This document shows positions 10,506-19,594 of a stretch of DNA of 64,000 bases, piece by piece. This stretch comes from Anabaena sp. UHCC 0204. Lineage in GTDB: Bacteria; Cyanobacteriota; Cyanobacteriia; Cyanobacteriales; Nostocaceae. A program made the position numbers and the translations under genes. The stretch's first letter is position 1, and each line of letters opens with the position of its first letter. Under the pieces are notes generated by a model. It made no database searches and had not been told where the DNA came from. It saw only the letters and a list, made by a program, of their open reading frames with translations. The stretch is taken from contig NZ_VIKW01000008.1 in the NCBI RefSeq assembly GCF_009711975.1, positions 62,001 through 126,000 of the forward strand. Direction: 5' to 3'.

Positions 10506-10948
10506 GCCTCTTCCTTAAAATTTTATGTATTTGGGTACTTTATGTAAAATTTTTACTATATTCTGAATTATTAGTATTTTCAACTATTATTTGGGATGGC
10601 AAGGTTAACTATTCATTTTATAGATCATACAACTAGTGTTACCTAAAAAATTTGACACTATTGTATTAACTTCATGAAATATTAGTTAATTTTAATTATA
10701 TATTTACCTTTTTGTATTCTTTTTTACATATGCACTGAAAATACAGTTAGACACTGAAAGTATATAATACTATATATTATAAAATTATGCGCGTTTAATA
10801 CAAGTTCATACAGCAGGAGTCAGGAGTCGTAAGTCCTGCGCCCAGTTGTGTAAAGGAACAAACTTCAAGAAAGGCATCTTCAGAATTACCAATTACCAAT
10901 TAACAATTCTTTAGTTAAGATTGTTTGGATATTCTCATTATTGAACAG
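10506..10948. other. AT-rich intergenic region between divergent genes
   Basis: This roughly 440-bp region separates the minus-strand GGDEF/EAL gene from the plus-strand ABC operon and must hold both promoters. It is very AT-rich. It includes the inverted repeat TATAATACTATATATTATA at about 10764-10782, which contains good -10-like sequences. Near 10815-10850 there are CAGGAGT repeats and a CCTGCGCCCAG fragment of the palindrome family seen at 6.5 and 26.6 kb. No real coding frame is seen. Confidence 0.5.
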
Positions 10949-11983
10949 ATGATTGAAGTTGAGCATCTCAGTAAAATTTATGGTTCGACAACAGCAATTA
11001 CTGATGTCACCTTTAGGGTTGAACCTGGGGAAATCTTGGGATTTTTGGGTCCTAACGGTGCTGGTAAAACTACGACCATGCGAATTTTAGCCGGTTATTT
11101 ACCTGCGACCAGTGGCACAGCGAAGATTGCAGGTTATGATGTCCATGATCATTCTTTAGCTGTGCGGCAGCGAATTGGCTATTTACCGGAAACACCACCC
11201 TTGTATCCAGAGATGACGGTAGAAGGGTTTTTGCATTTTGTCGCCAGGATTAAAGGAATTGCTTCAGGCGATCGCCCTAGCAAGGTAACAGCAGCCATTA
11301 ACCGCTGCAATTTACAAGATAAGCGCCAAGTCATTATTCGTAAACTGTCTAAAGGCTATCGGCAAAGAGTGGGAATTGCCCAAGCGATCGTTCATGATCC
11401 ACCAGCAATTATTTTAGATGAACCTACAGTTGGTCTTGATCCCCGGCAAATTATGGAAGTGCGGAACTTAATTAAAAGTTTAGCAGGAACACATACCATT
11501 ATTCTCTCTACTCATATTCTCCCAGAAGTGAGCATGACCTGTAGCCGCGTGGCCATTATTAATCGTGGGCAAATAGTCACAACTAATACCCCAGAAAATT
11601 TAGTGACACAATTAACAGGTGGGGCAGGATATGAATTAGAAATTACAGGAGAAGCACCTTTAGCTAAACAAATGTTACAAAAAATATCCGGTGTAACTTT
11701 AGTAGAATCAGTTCCTAACCATCACAACTTGCCAGAACATCATACTTACTTACGGGTAATCTTACAGCCGGGAAAAGAACCAGGAAAAGAAATTGCTGCG
11801 GCTTTAGTTCGGGCTGGATTTGGTTTATATGAAATGCGTCGTGTTAGTGCCACACTAGAAGATGTCTTCTTAAAATTAACTACATCAGAAAAGAATTTCT
11901 CTACAGGGATAAATTCAGAAATTGAAGAATCAGAAGCCACCACAGATATTAACTCAGAAATTGAAGCAGGAGAAGTTGCATAA
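10949..11983 (+). CDS. ABC transporter ATP-binding protein (GldA-like)
   Basis: ATPase subunit of an ABC-2-type exporter, 344 residues from the ATG at 10949; an in-frame TTG eight codons upstream is less likely because family members start close to EVEHLSKIYG. Walker A is GPNGAGKTT (from about residue 34), the signature is LSKGYRQRVGIAQ, Walker B is AIILDEPTVGLDP, and the switch His lies in LSTHILPEV. The C-terminal 100 residues form the extra domain usual in drug/Gld-type ATPases. Its stop is directly followed by the ATG of the permease gene, so they are surely coupled. In Flavobacteria the related genes serve gliding; in cyanobacteria the cargo is unknown. Confidence 0.9.
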   Translation: MIEVEHLSKIYGSTTAITDVTFRVEPGEILGFLGPNGAGKTTTMRILAGYLPATSGTAKIAGYDVHDHSLAVRQRIGYLPETPPLYPEMTVEGFLHFVARIKGIASGDRPSKVTAAINRCNLQDKRQVIIRKLSKGYRQRVGIAQAIVHDPPAIILDEPTVGLDPRQIMEVRNLIKSLAGTHTIILSTHILPEVSMTCSRVAIINRGQIVTTNTPENLVTQLTGGAGYELEITGEAPLAKQMLQKISGVTLVESVPNHHNLPEHHTYLRVILQPGKEPGKEIAAALVRAGFGLYEMRRVSATLEDVFLKLTTSEKNFSTGINSEIEESEATTDINSEIEAGEVA

Positions 11984-12796
11984 ATGGGTATAGTAATCGC
12001 CAATATTATTGCCATTTATCGTCGAGAACTACAGAGTTATTTTATATCGCCCTTAGCCTATGGAATAGCTAGTGTATTTTGGTTTTTGGCAGGTTTATTT
12101 TTTGTGATGATTTTATTGGGACCCGAAGGAATTTTAGTCACAGTTTCTAGCTATGATTTACAAGGGCAACAATTTGGAGTCCAACCACCGATCATAGATG
12201 TTCCTTATGAATTTGTACGGGCATTTTTAGATCGGATGGGATGGTTGATGCTATTTATATTACCTATTCTGTCCATGGGACTTTATGCCGAAGAACGCAA
12301 GCGAGGAACTTTAGAACTTTTAGCCACATCACCAGTTACTAACTGGGCTGTAGCCGTAGGGAAACTATTAGGGGTATTAACATTTTTTGTGACAATGATT
12401 TTACCTTTGCTAGGATTTGAAGCGATCGCTTTATCTAGTTCTAATCCTCCTATATCTCCCACAATTCCCTTACTTGGTCATTTAGGATTACTCTTATTCG
12501 CAGCAGCAATTTTATCTCTAGGAATGTTTATTTCTTCATTAACAGACAGTACAATTTTATCGGCTGTCCTCACTTTTGGCGTAGTCATTTTGCTGTTATT
12601 CATTGATTTAATCGCAAAAAGCATTCCTGGTCCCATTGGTGAAGCTGTGAGTCATCTATCCCTTCTGAAACATTACAATACCCTAATTCAAGGAATTTTT
12701 GATACTAGCGCCTTGATTTTATTTGCTAGTTACATTATCTTAGGTATTTTTCTCACAGCCCAATCAATTGATGCACTTCGCTTTCAACGTCAGTAG
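11984..12796 (+). CDS. ABC-2 type permease (GldF-like)
   Basis: Membrane subunit of 270 residues with about six hydrophobic segments (for example LAYGIASVFWFLAGLFFV, MLFILPILSMGLY, and TILSAVLTFGVVILLLFI). The motif ERKRGTLELLATSPVTNW after the second hydrophobic region is typical of ABC-2 permeases. It begins at the base after the ATPase stop and is followed at 88 bp by the GldG-like gene. The gap contains heptameric repeats. With the neighbouring ATPase and GldG-like protein it would form one exporter complex in the plasma membrane. Confidence 0.88.
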   Translation: MGIVIANIIAIYRRELQSYFISPLAYGIASVFWFLAGLFFVMILLGPEGILVTVSSYDLQGQQFGVQPPIIDVPYEFVRAFLDRMGWLMLFILPILSMGLYAEERKRGTLELLATSPVTNWAVAVGKLLGVLTFFVTMILPLLGFEAIALSSSNPPISPTIPLLGHLGLLLFAAAILSLGMFISSLTDSTILSAVLTFGVVILLLFIDLIAKSIPGPIGEAVSHLSLLKHYNTLIQGIFDTSALILFASYIILGIFLTAQSIDALRFQRQ

Positions 12797-12854
12797 TTAG
12801 TTGTCAGTTGTCAGTAGTTAGTAGTTAGTTGTCAATTGTCAATTGTCAATTGTT
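12791..12854. repeat. STRR-type heptamer repeats
   Basis: Alternating TAGTTAG, TTGTCAG and TTGTCAA heptamers fill nearly the whole gap between the permease and the GldG-like gene. They are intra-operonic, so any transcript of the operon will include them. Confidence 0.75.
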
Positions 12855-12884
12855 AAAGAATTTTAATCTATTCCCTGTTACCAA

Positions 12885-14564
12885 ATGAATAAAAATAAAC
12901 TTTGGAAATTTGTATTTTGGCTAGGACCATTCTTTCTAGTTGCTGGTCTAACGGTTGGTTTGATATCAGAAAAATGGGGAACAATCCCTTTATTATTATT
13001 AATAACAGGTTTAGTAATTTGTTGTTTGTGGGTGCTAGGAAAAAGTCAGAAAAGTAAATGGTGGCAAAAACGTTCTACCCAAAGTGGTACTAATGCCGTC
13101 ATCGCAACTTTGTCAGTATTAGTAATATTGGGATTTATTAATTTTTTAGGAAGTCGTTACCATTTGCGTCTAGACTTAACAGATACTCAACTATTTACCC
13201 TATCTCCTCAATCAAAGGAATTAGTCAGTAATTTGCCCCAACCAATGAAAGTTTGGTTATTTAGTAGAGAACAAAATTCTGGCGATCGGGAATTATTAGA
13301 TAACTATCAGCGTCAAAGTAAACAGTTTAAATTTGAGTATATTGATCCTCAATTAAGACCAGGATTAGCAGAAAAATTTGGAGTAAAGGATTATGGTGAA
13401 GTTTATTTAGAATTTCAGGAAAAGCGGCAATTAGTCCAAGTAATTAGTGAAAATCAACGGTTGTCAGAAATACAATTAACCACTCGTTTACAACAAATCA
13501 CTAGTTCTAAAACTGCTAAAGTTTACTTTCTGCAAGGTCATGGTGAACACCCACTTACGGCTATTAAAGGGGCAATTTCTCAAGCAATTCAGGGATTAAC
13601 TGATAAAAACTTTACTACCTCACCTTTAAATTTAGCAGAACAACCACAAGTTCCTGATGATGCTGCTGTTATAGTTATTGCCGGTCCCCAAAAAGAATTA
13701 TTAACTGGGGAAGTTACAGCTTTACAAGCTTATCTAAATCGTGGTGGTAACTTGTTATTAATGATTAATCCCAACACTGACCCGAAAATAGATCCTATTT
13801 TAAAAGATTGGGGTGTGCGTTTAGATAATCGTCTAGTAATTGATACTTCTGGGGAAAGTATGCAACTTGGTCCTGCTGCTATTCTGGTAACAGAATATGG
13901 GCAACATCCTATTACTAAGGATTTTGGTAACAATATTTCTGTATATCCTTTGACTCGTCCTCTACAAATTGATCCTGTTCCTGATATCGAGTCTATGGTT
14001 TTATTGAAAACTAAACCTTATCCTAGCAGTTGGGCTGAAAGTGATCAAAAAAGTGAAAAATTAGAGTTTAATGAAGGCCAAGATTTAAAAGGTCCATTAA
14101 CTTTAGGAGTAGCGTTAACTAGAAAGTTATCAACTTCACCAACTCCAATTCCCACAACTTCACCAACTCCAATTCCCACAACTTCACCAATTCCAGTTCC
14201 CACAACTTCACCAAATCCAGTTCCCACAAATTCCCCAACTCCAATTCCCACAACTTCACCAATTCCAACTCCCACAACTTCACCAAATCTTACTAAAGAA
14301 TCGCGGTTAGTAGTATTCGGAAACTCTAATTTTGCAGTTGATGGTTTATTTGAACAACAGTTAAATGGAGATGTATTTTTAAACTCAGTTAGTTGGTTAA
14401 GTCAACAGGATGACCAACTTCTCTCCATTCGTCCTAAAGAACCAAAAAATCGCCGGATTGTGATCTCAACTCTGCAAGCAAACTTGTTAACAATATCTGC
14501 TGTATTTTTATTACCTTTAATTGGTTTATTAATGGGCTTTATTGTTTGGTGGAAACGCCGATGA
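12885..14564 (+). CDS. GldG-like ABC transporter auxiliary protein
   Basis: 559-residue membrane protein of the GldG / ABC-type uncharacterised transport family. Two N-terminal hydrophobic segments (about 7-30 and 33-50) and another at 70-87 precede the periplasmic-type domain beginning NFLGSRYHLRLDLTDTQLFTLSPQSKELV, a hallmark of the family. YFLQGHGEHPL and NRGGNLLLMINP are further conserved stretches. A final hydrophobic helix (about 535-555) anchors the C-terminus. Residues about 420-467 are a low-complexity linker of repeated TSPTPIPT-like octamers. Its TGA overlaps the ATG of the pabB-like gene (ATGA at 14561-14564). Confidence 0.85.
   Translation: MNKNKLWKFVFWLGPFFLVAGLTVGLISEKWGTIPLLLLITGLVICCLWVLGKSQKSKWWQKRSTQSGTNAVIATLSVLVILGFINFLGSRYHLRLDLTDTQLFTLSPQSKELVSNLPQPMKVWLFSREQNSGDRELLDNYQRQSKQFKFEYIDPQLRPGLAEKFGVKDYGEVYLEFQEKRQLVQVISENQRLSEIQLTTRLQQITSSKTAKVYFLQGHGEHPLTAIKGAISQAIQGLTDKNFTTSPLNLAEQPQVPDDAAVIVIAGPQKELLTGEVTALQAYLNRGGNLLLMINPNTDPKIDPILKDWGVRLDNRLVIDTSGESMQLGPAAILVTEYGQHPITKDFGNNISVYPLTRPLQIDPVPDIESMVLLKTKPYPSSWAESDQKSEKLEFNEGQDLKGPLTLGVALTRKLSTSPTPIPTTSPTPIPTTSPIPVPTTSPNPVPTNSPTPIPTTSPIPTPTTSPNLTKESRLVVFGNSNFAVDGLFEQQLNGDVFLNSVSWLSQQDDQLLSIRPKEPKNRRIVISTLQANLLTISAVFLLPLIGLLMGFIVWWKRR
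14138..14285 (+). repeat. in-frame 24-bp tandem repeat in the GldG-like gene
   Basis: About six imperfect copies of a 24-bp unit (ACTTCACCAACTCCAATTCC plus CACA) encode a Pro/Thr/Ser-rich linker of octapeptides TSPTPIPT. Copies differ at Thr/Ile/Asn and Ile/Val positions. The length being a multiple of three means copy-number change would not disrupt the gene. Confidence 0.85.
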
Positions 14565-16297
14565 AAAATAAATTAGTAATTCATGATGCTAAACTAAAGC
14601 ATTGGCTTTGTTTTCAAAACCCTGATCAAATTATCATTGCAGATAGTATTGATCAAGTTGTTCCTAAATTGCAACTTGTGAATGATTTGATTGCTAAACA
14701 TCAAATGTATGGGGCAGGTTTCATTAGTTATGAAGCCTCAACAGCTTTTGATTCGGCACTAAAAACTCATTCTTCTTCATTTCCCTTACTTTGGTTTGGA
14801 TTATATAAAAAACCAGAAATTATTGATTTACCAAAACCTACTTTACCTGCTGAATATCAACTTAATTGGAAACCTTCAGTAAGTGAAATAGAATATCATC
14901 AAGCCATTAGCGAGATTAAAAAATATATTGCTTTGGGGGAAACTTATCAAGTTAATTACACATTCCGCCTAAATACGGCTTTTAGTGGCGATTCTTGGCA
15001 ATTATTTCTCAAATTAGTACAAGCCCAAAAAGCCGATTATGGGGCTTATGTTGATATTGATAATTTTGCTATTTGTTCTGCTTCTCCTGAACTCTTTTTT
15101 CGTCTTGACGGTAATCAGTTAACCTCTCTTCCCATGAAGGGAACAGCAGCTAGAGGTTTAACATTAGTAACAGATCATGATATTGCGAATAAGCTCCATT
15201 TTTCAGAAAAAAACCGTGCTGAAAATGTGATGATTGTGGATATGATTCGCAATGATATGGGAAAAGTGGCTAATATTAGTACAGTCAAAGTTCCCAGTTT
15301 ATTTAATGTTGAAAAATACCCCACAGTTTGGCAAATGACATCTACTGTCACAGCCACAACTACAGCTTCTATAAGTGAGATTATGGGGGCGCTTTTTCCC
15401 TGTGCTTCTATTACCGGCGCACCTAAAACTAAGACTATGGAAATTATTCATGATTTAGAAAATACACCGCGACGGATTTATACTGGGTGCATTGGCTTTA
15501 TTAGTCCCCAACGTCAAGCACAATTTAATGTTGCTATTCGGACTGTGTTAATTGATAAAGAAAATAGTCAAGCTGAATATGGAGTAGGGGGAGGAATTGT
15601 TTGGGATTCTGTAAGTAATGATGAATATCAAGAATGTCAGATTAAAGCCCAAGTTCTTACCCTAAATCAACCAGATTTTTCAGTTTTAGAAACAATATTA
15701 TGGCAGCCTGATGATGGTTATTCTATTTTAGATTATCATTTACAACGTCTGCAAAATTCAGCAATTTACTTTGATTTTAATTTGGAACTAAATAAACTAA
15801 AAATTCAACTTGATAAATTAACAGAATCATTTTTAAATCAACCTTATAAAATACGATTATTGTTAAATTCTGGTGGTGAAATTACATATCAGACTACGCC
15901 CTTATCTCCTGTGAATAATCAAACCTTTGTCAAATTAGGTATGTGTTGCACACCTGTTGACTCTAATAATGTATTTTTGTATCATAAAACAACTAATCGT
16001 CAAGTTTATGAAATAGCAAAAGCTGCTTTTCCTGATTGTGATGATGTTTTATTATGGAATGAAAGAGGTGAAATTACAGAAACTTGTATTGGTAATGTTG
16101 TGGTAGATTTCAATGGGGAATTATTGACACCTCCTGTCATTTGTGGATTGTTAGCTGGGACTTTTCGCGCTGATTTACTTGAAAAAGGTAAAATAAAAGA
16201 AGAAATTATTACCAAGGAAATGTTAAAATATAGCGATCGCATCTATATAATTAATTCAGTGCAAAAATGGCGGGAAGCGGTTTTAATTTCTCAATAA
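14561..16297 (+). CDS. pabB: aminodeoxychorismate synthase component I fused to aminodeoxychorismate lyase
   Basis: Folate pathway enzyme making 4-aminobenzoate from chorismate. The 578 residues combine a chorismate-binding domain (about 100-370, with PMKGTAARG, the active-site region GAPKTKTMEIIHDLE, IYTGCIGF and YGVGGGIVWDS) and a class IV aminotransferase-like lyase domain (about 375-575, with ending motif ITETCIGNVVVD and LLAGTFRADLL). This fused layout is common in bacteria that lack separate pabC. I take the ATG at 14561, which overlaps the TGA of the gldG-like gene, rather than the upstream GTG at 14546. Its position inside a Gld-type transporter operon is unusual, since the DUF4340 protein follows 29 bp later. 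Confidence 0.9.
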   Translation: MKNKLVIHDAKLKHWLCFQNPDQIIIADSIDQVVPKLQLVNDLIAKHQMYGAGFISYEASTAFDSALKTHSSSFPLLWFGLYKKPEIIDLPKPTLPAEYQLNWKPSVSEIEYHQAISEIKKYIALGETYQVNYTFRLNTAFSGDSWQLFLKLVQAQKADYGAYVDIDNFAICSASPELFFRLDGNQLTSLPMKGTAARGLTLVTDHDIANKLHFSEKNRAENVMIVDMIRNDMGKVANISTVKVPSLFNVEKYPTVWQMTSTVTATTTASISEIMGALFPCASITGAPKTKTMEIIHDLENTPRRIYTGCIGFISPQRQAQFNVAIRTVLIDKENSQAEYGVGGGIVWDSVSNDEYQECQIKAQVLTLNQPDFSVLETILWQPDDGYSILDYHLQRLQNSAIYFDFNLELNKLKIQLDKLTESFLNQPYKIRLLLNSGGEITYQTTPLSPVNNQTFVKLGMCCTPVDSNNVFLYHKTTNRQVYEIAKAAFPDCDDVLLWNERGEITETCIGNVVVDFNGELLTPPVICGLLAGTFRADLLEKGKIKEEIITKEMLKYSDRIYIINSVQKWREAVLISQ

Positions 16298-16326
16298 TTA
16301 GATGATTTTATTAATTAACTATCAAT

Positions 16327-16935
16327 ATGAAATTGCCAAAAACAACTGTAATTTTAATACTTCTAGCCCTTGGTTTAGGTGGTTTTGTCTACTTTTATGA
16401 GATCAAAGGCAAAATTCAGCAAACAGAAATCAACGCCCAAAAGCAGAAGATCTTTGATTTTACCGCTGAAGATGTCCAATCTTTAACTATTAACATTAAA
16501 GATACAATATTGCAACTAGAAAAGAGGAATACCTCTGAAAAACCCCAATGGGAAATCAAATCTCCCATATCAACACTAGCGAATGATGCAATTGTTTCTT
16601 ATTTAATGGATTTATTAGTTAAGGGAAAAAGCGAAAGAACAGTATCAGTTTTACCTACTGAATTATCAGAATTTGGTTTAGATAAACCTGTGGCGACTAT
16701 AGATGTTAAACTGAAAAATCAACAAAGTCATCAATTGATTTTAGGTAAAGGTGATTTTAATAATCAATTTTTATATGCTCAAGCTGATCCTAATCAAAAT
16801 ATGAACTTATTATTAGTTTCTAAGGATTTTGTTAATGCAGTTAATCGAGACATATCAGAATGGCAACAAATAGAAGAAAAAACTGATATACAATCATTAC
16901 CTAGTCTTCCTTCTCCAACTCCCACAAATAATTAA
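16327..16935 (+). CDS. DUF4340 domain-containing protein
   Basis: 202-residue protein with one N-terminal hydrophobic helix (about 7-24, ILILLALGLGGFVYFY) and an extracytoplasmic DUF4340 domain: FDFTAEDVQSLTI, WEIKSPISTLANDAIVSYLMDLL, LSEFGLDKPVATIDVKL and HQLILGKGDFNNQFLYAQ. This family regularly accompanies GldA/GldF/GldG-like genes and is thought to be part of the same export machinery. The C-terminus is a short Pro/Ser/Thr tail. It is separated from the ABC genes here by the pabB fusion gene. Confidence 0.85.
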   Translation: MKLPKTTVILILLALGLGGFVYFYEIKGKIQQTEINAQKQKIFDFTAEDVQSLTINIKDTILQLEKRNTSEKPQWEIKSPISTLANDAIVSYLMDLLVKGKSERTVSVLPTELSEFGLDKPVATIDVKLKNQQSHQLILGKGDFNNQFLYAQADPNQNMNLLLVSKDFVNAVNRDISEWQQIEEKTDIQSLPSLPSPTPTNN

Positions 16936-16986
16936 TGCAGAAATGAGAATAAAAGCTAAATCTAATATCTAACCTTGAAAAATTTT

Positions 16987-17841
16987 ATGACAAAACAAAC
17001 AGCAACCTTATTAATTTCTTGTCCAGATCAAAGAGGATTAGTAGCAAAAATTGCCAATTTCATCTATGCTAATGGTGGTAATATTAATCATGCAGATCAG
17101 CATACAGATTTTGAGGCTGGACTATTTCTAACTCGCATAGAATGGCAATTAAAAGGATTTAATTTACCCAAAGATTTAATTGCACCTGCTTTTAATGCGA
17201 TCGCCCAACCTTTAAATGCAAAATGGGAATTACACTTTTCTGATACTCTTCCCCGAATTGCTATTTGGGTAAGTCGTCAAGATCATTGTTTCTATGATTT
17301 AATCTGGAGATATCGCGCTAAAGAATTTAATGCAGAAATTCCCTTAATTATTAGTAATCATCCCCATTTACAACCAGTAGTTGAACAATTTGGCATTGAT
17401 TACCATTATATACCTATTACTAAAGATAATAAACAAGAACAGGAAGCTAAACAATTAGAATTACTACATCAATACAAAATTGATTTAGTAGTTTTAGCAA
17501 AATATATGCAAATAGTTAGCGCCGATTTTATTGAAAAATTCCCACAAATTATTAATATTCATCACTCATTTTTACCAGCATTTATTGGTGCTAATCCCTA
17601 TCATCGGGCTTTTGAAAGAGGGGTAAAAATTATTGGTGCAACAGCCCATTATGCTACGGCTGACTTAGATGCAGGACCAATTATTGAACAAGATGTAGTG
17701 CGGGTAAGTCATCGAGATGAGGTAAATGATTTAATTAGAAAAGGTAAAGATTTAGAAAGAATTGTATTAGCTAGGGCGGTAAGATTGCATTTACGAAATC
17801 GCGTTTTAGTTTATGGAAATAGAACCGTAGTTTTTGAGTAA
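16987..17841 (+). CDS. purU: formyltetrahydrofolate deformylase
   Basis: Hydrolyses 10-formyl-THF to formate and THF, balancing one-carbon pools and supplying formate to purine synthesis. From the ATG at 16987 the protein has 284 residues, the family's usual size; an upstream TTG at 16975 would add four. An N-terminal ACT domain (TATLLISCPDQRGLVAKIA) is followed by a formyltransferase fold with the catalytic region NIHHSFLPAF, IIGATAHYATADLDAGPIIEQD, and the ending VLVYGNRTVVF. It lies about 50 bp after the DUF4340 gene on the same strand. Catalytic His and Asp are present. Confidence 0.95.
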   Translation: MTKQTATLLISCPDQRGLVAKIANFIYANGGNINHADQHTDFEAGLFLTRIEWQLKGFNLPKDLIAPAFNAIAQPLNAKWELHFSDTLPRIAIWVSRQDHCFYDLIWRYRAKEFNAEIPLIISNHPHLQPVVEQFGIDYHYIPITKDNKQEQEAKQLELLHQYKIDLVVLAKYMQIVSADFIEKFPQIINIHHSFLPAFIGANPYHRAFERGVKIIGATAHYATADLDAGPIIEQDVVRVSHRDEVNDLIRKGKDLERIVLARAVRLHLRNRVLVYGNRTVVFE

Positions 17842-17847
17842 ATTTAT

Positions 17848-18387
17848 TTAATCTGAATTGCTCATCTTAGCGATCGTTTCCATCATCAAAAACAGCCGAT
17901 GAGAATAATCAGGAAAGCCAATAAATTGATAATGTTCATAAAAAGAACGGGCTTTATCATCTTTAGCATCAACAACTACTGCAATTGTCGCAATTTCATT
18001 GTGGAAACTACGATATAAGGCATCCATTAATAACATTTCCCCTAAACCTTTTTGACGATGATTTTTATCAACAGCTAATCTACCTAAAAGTGTTGCTGGA
18101 AGTTGAGGATATTTTGGCAGTTTCAGTTTTTTAATTATTTCTATAGGCAATTCTCCTAGTTTAATACTTGTTGATGATAATGTATAATAACCTGCGATAA
18201 AACCAGAATTTTTTTCGACTAAAACGAATGGGGCTGCTATATACTTACGTGCATCTTGTCCAGCTTGTTCTTGAAAATATTTATCTAGTTGATCAACACC
18301 ACAACAAAAAGCCGCCCGGTTATGCTTTTTTCCTAGCGGCTCTATTAAATAATTCTCAAAAGCATCAAAATTATCTGTTAACTGCAC
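17848..18387 (-). CDS. GNAT-family acetyltransferase toxin (TacT-like)
   Basis: 179-residue GCN5-related N-acetyltransferase of the toxin type that acetylates the amino group of charged tRNA. Family features visible are CGVDQLDKYFQEQAGQD near the N-terminus, IAGYYTLSSTSI, the acetyl-CoA loop LLGRLAVDKNHRQKGLGEMLL, and a conserved Tyr in SFYEHYQFIGF. The GTG start at 18385-18387 follows directly on the antitoxin's TAA, so translation is coupled. It ends 6 bp from the convergent purU stop. Pairing with a DUF1778 antitoxin makes the toxin assignment fairly safe; the tRNA target is inferred from the family. Confidence 0.87.
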   Translation of the reverse strand: MQLTDNFDAFENYLIEPLGKKHNRAAFCCGVDQLDKYFQEQAGQDARKYIAAPFVLVEKNSGFIAGYYTLSSTSIKLGELPIEIIKKLKLPKYPQLPATLLGRLAVDKNHRQKGLGEMLLMDALYRSFHNEIATIAVVVDAKDDKARSFYEHYQFIGFPDYSHRLFLMMETIAKMSNSD

Positions 18388-18699
18388 TTATACACCCATA
18401 TTGTTTTTATAACGTTGAGCCGCAAGCCGTAATTTTGCACTGGGTTTTGGTGGATTAAGCAGTGCTTCTACAAAAACTTCTTGGTCTTTTCTGCTTAAAA
18501 CCATGATTTCATTTTCCTGAATAATCTGGTTTGCAGCACTGACAAGACTGCTAACTACAAAATCTGTGAGCGTTCTTCCCTGAATATCGGCCGCACGTTG
18601 AAACAATTCCTTATTTTCTTGACTGACACGGGCTTCTAGTCTTTCTGATTTAGAACGCAAGGATTTTTCTTGGCTGTTTTTAGCCTCTGTATGAGTCAT
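18388..18699 (-). CDS. DUF1778 antitoxin (TacA-like)
   Basis: 103-residue ribbon-helix-helix antitoxin. SERLEARVSQENKELFQRAADIQGRTLTDFVV is the DUF1778 DNA-binding region (about 18-50), and the C-terminal half (NEIMVLSRKDQEVFVEALLNPPKPSAKL) is the toxin-wrapping tail seen in the family. It is the promoter-proximal gene of the two-gene unit, as usual for this class, and probably represses the unit together with the toxin. Confidence 0.88.
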   Translation of the reverse strand: MTHTEAKNSQEKSLRSKSERLEARVSQENKELFQRAADIQGRTLTDFVVSSLVSAANQIIQENEIMVLSRKDQEVFVEALLNPPKPSAKLRLAAQRYKNNMGV

Positions 18700-18771
18700 G
18701 ATAGCCTCTACACAATGTACGGCAAATATCCTAACAAATAACAGTGTACTGATTTATTCAACAAATGTCAA

Positions 18772-19266
18772 CTATCCCCAATTCCCAGACTTTCCACCTG
18801 TTTTACTAACTAAATGAATCGCTTCTATTTGAATCGTTTTTTCTAAGGCTTTAGCCATATCGTATAAAGTTAAAGCAGCAATAGATACCGCTGTTAAAGC
18901 TTCCATTTCTACACCTGTTTCCGCTTTAGTTTTCACAGTAGCATCAATTTGATAACCAGGTAGTTTGGCATCGGGGATAATCTCAACGGTGATTTTCTGC
19001 AAGGGTAAGGGGTGACAGAGAGGAATTAAATTAGCTGTCTGTTTAGCAGCCATGATTCCTGCTAACCTCGCAGTTGCTAAAACGTCACCTTTGGGAGTGT
19101 TACCGGCTTGAATAGCGGCAAATGTCTCAGGTAACATCCGCACCTTGCCAGTGGCTACAGCTTGGCGAATAGTGGCTACTTTGCCTGATACATCAACCAT
19201 TTGAGCTTCTCCCTGGGCATCCAGATGAGTTAGTTGAGAAGAATTTGAAAAATTATCTTGCGTCAT
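18772..19266 (-). CDS. moaC: cyclic pyranopterin monophosphate synthase
   Basis: Second step of molybdenum cofactor synthesis: rearranges 3',8-cyclo-dihydro-GTP to cyclic pyranopterin monophosphate. The 164-residue length is normal. Conserved motifs are [18 protein letters not shown] (active-site His), [25 protein letters not shown] and [10 protein letters not shown] at the C-terminus. In Nostocales the cofactor serves nitrate reductase and related enzymes. The gene stands alone here; its 5' end overlaps the likely promoter of the divergent tRNA gene. Confidence 0.95.
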   Translation of the reverse strand: MTQDNFSNSSQLTHLDAQGEAQMVDVSGKVATIRQAVATGKVRMLPETFAAIQAGNTPKGDVLATARLAGIMAAKQTANLIPLCHPLPLQKITVEIIPDAKLPGYQIDATVKTKAETGVEMEALTAVSIAALTLYDMAKALEKTIQIEAIHLVSKTGGKSGNWG

Positions 19267-19287
19267 TGGGAAAGTGTGTGCTATTAT
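19258..19287 (+). promoter_or_regulatory. candidate sigma-70-type promoter of tRNA-Arg
   Basis: TTGCGT at 19258-19263 and TATTAT at 19282-19287, 18 bp apart, lie 16 bp before the tRNA 5' end. They overlap the start of moaC on the other strand. This is a by-eye match only. Confidence 0.45.
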
Positions 19288-19303
19288 AAAACTCGTGGGT
19301 CAA

Positions 19304-19377
19304 GGGTGTGTAGCTCAGTGGACTAGAGCACGTGGCTACGGACCACGGTGTCGGGGGTTCGAATCCCTCCTCGCCCG
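19304..19377 (+). tRNA. trnR-ACG: tRNA-Arg (anticodon ACG)
   Basis: A 74-nt cloverleaf can be folded: acceptor strand 19304-19310 with 19370-19376, D stem GCTC/GAGC, anticodon stem CGTGG/CCACG around the loop CTACGGA (anticodon ACG at 19338-19340), T stem with loop TTCGAAT, and discriminator G at 19377. One acceptor position (T6:T67) is mismatched. CCA is not encoded. The first anticodon base would be deaminated to inosine to read CGU, CGC and CGA. Confidence 0.93.
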
Positions 19378-19389
19378 TTTTATTATTTT

Positions 19390-19430
19390 AAATGCACAAG
19401 TTCCTTTTTTGGAGTTTGTGCATTTTTAGT
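19390..19430 (+). terminator. intrinsic terminator after tRNA-Arg
   Basis: AAATGCACAA at 19390-19399 pairs with TTGTGCATTT at about 19416-19425, extended by GTTCC/GGAGT, and is followed by a run of T. It is 12 nt downstream of the tRNA. Confidence 0.75.
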
Positions 19431-19594
19431 AATATGGAGTGAATAACTGACAATTTTTGAATAATAAACCCCATTGACTTTGAACATTAAGGTAATAACT
19501 CGAACTTAACTTACACTTTAATAATATACTCTCTTTAAGAACTCTAGATTTCAAAAGTGTTGATTCTGAGTTCAACACCTTAATTTTATAAACA

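Noticed and set aside
14045-14275. Minus-strand frame encoding a Gly/Val repeat protein.
   Set aside because: Antisense shadow of the 24-bp repeats in the GldG-like gene.
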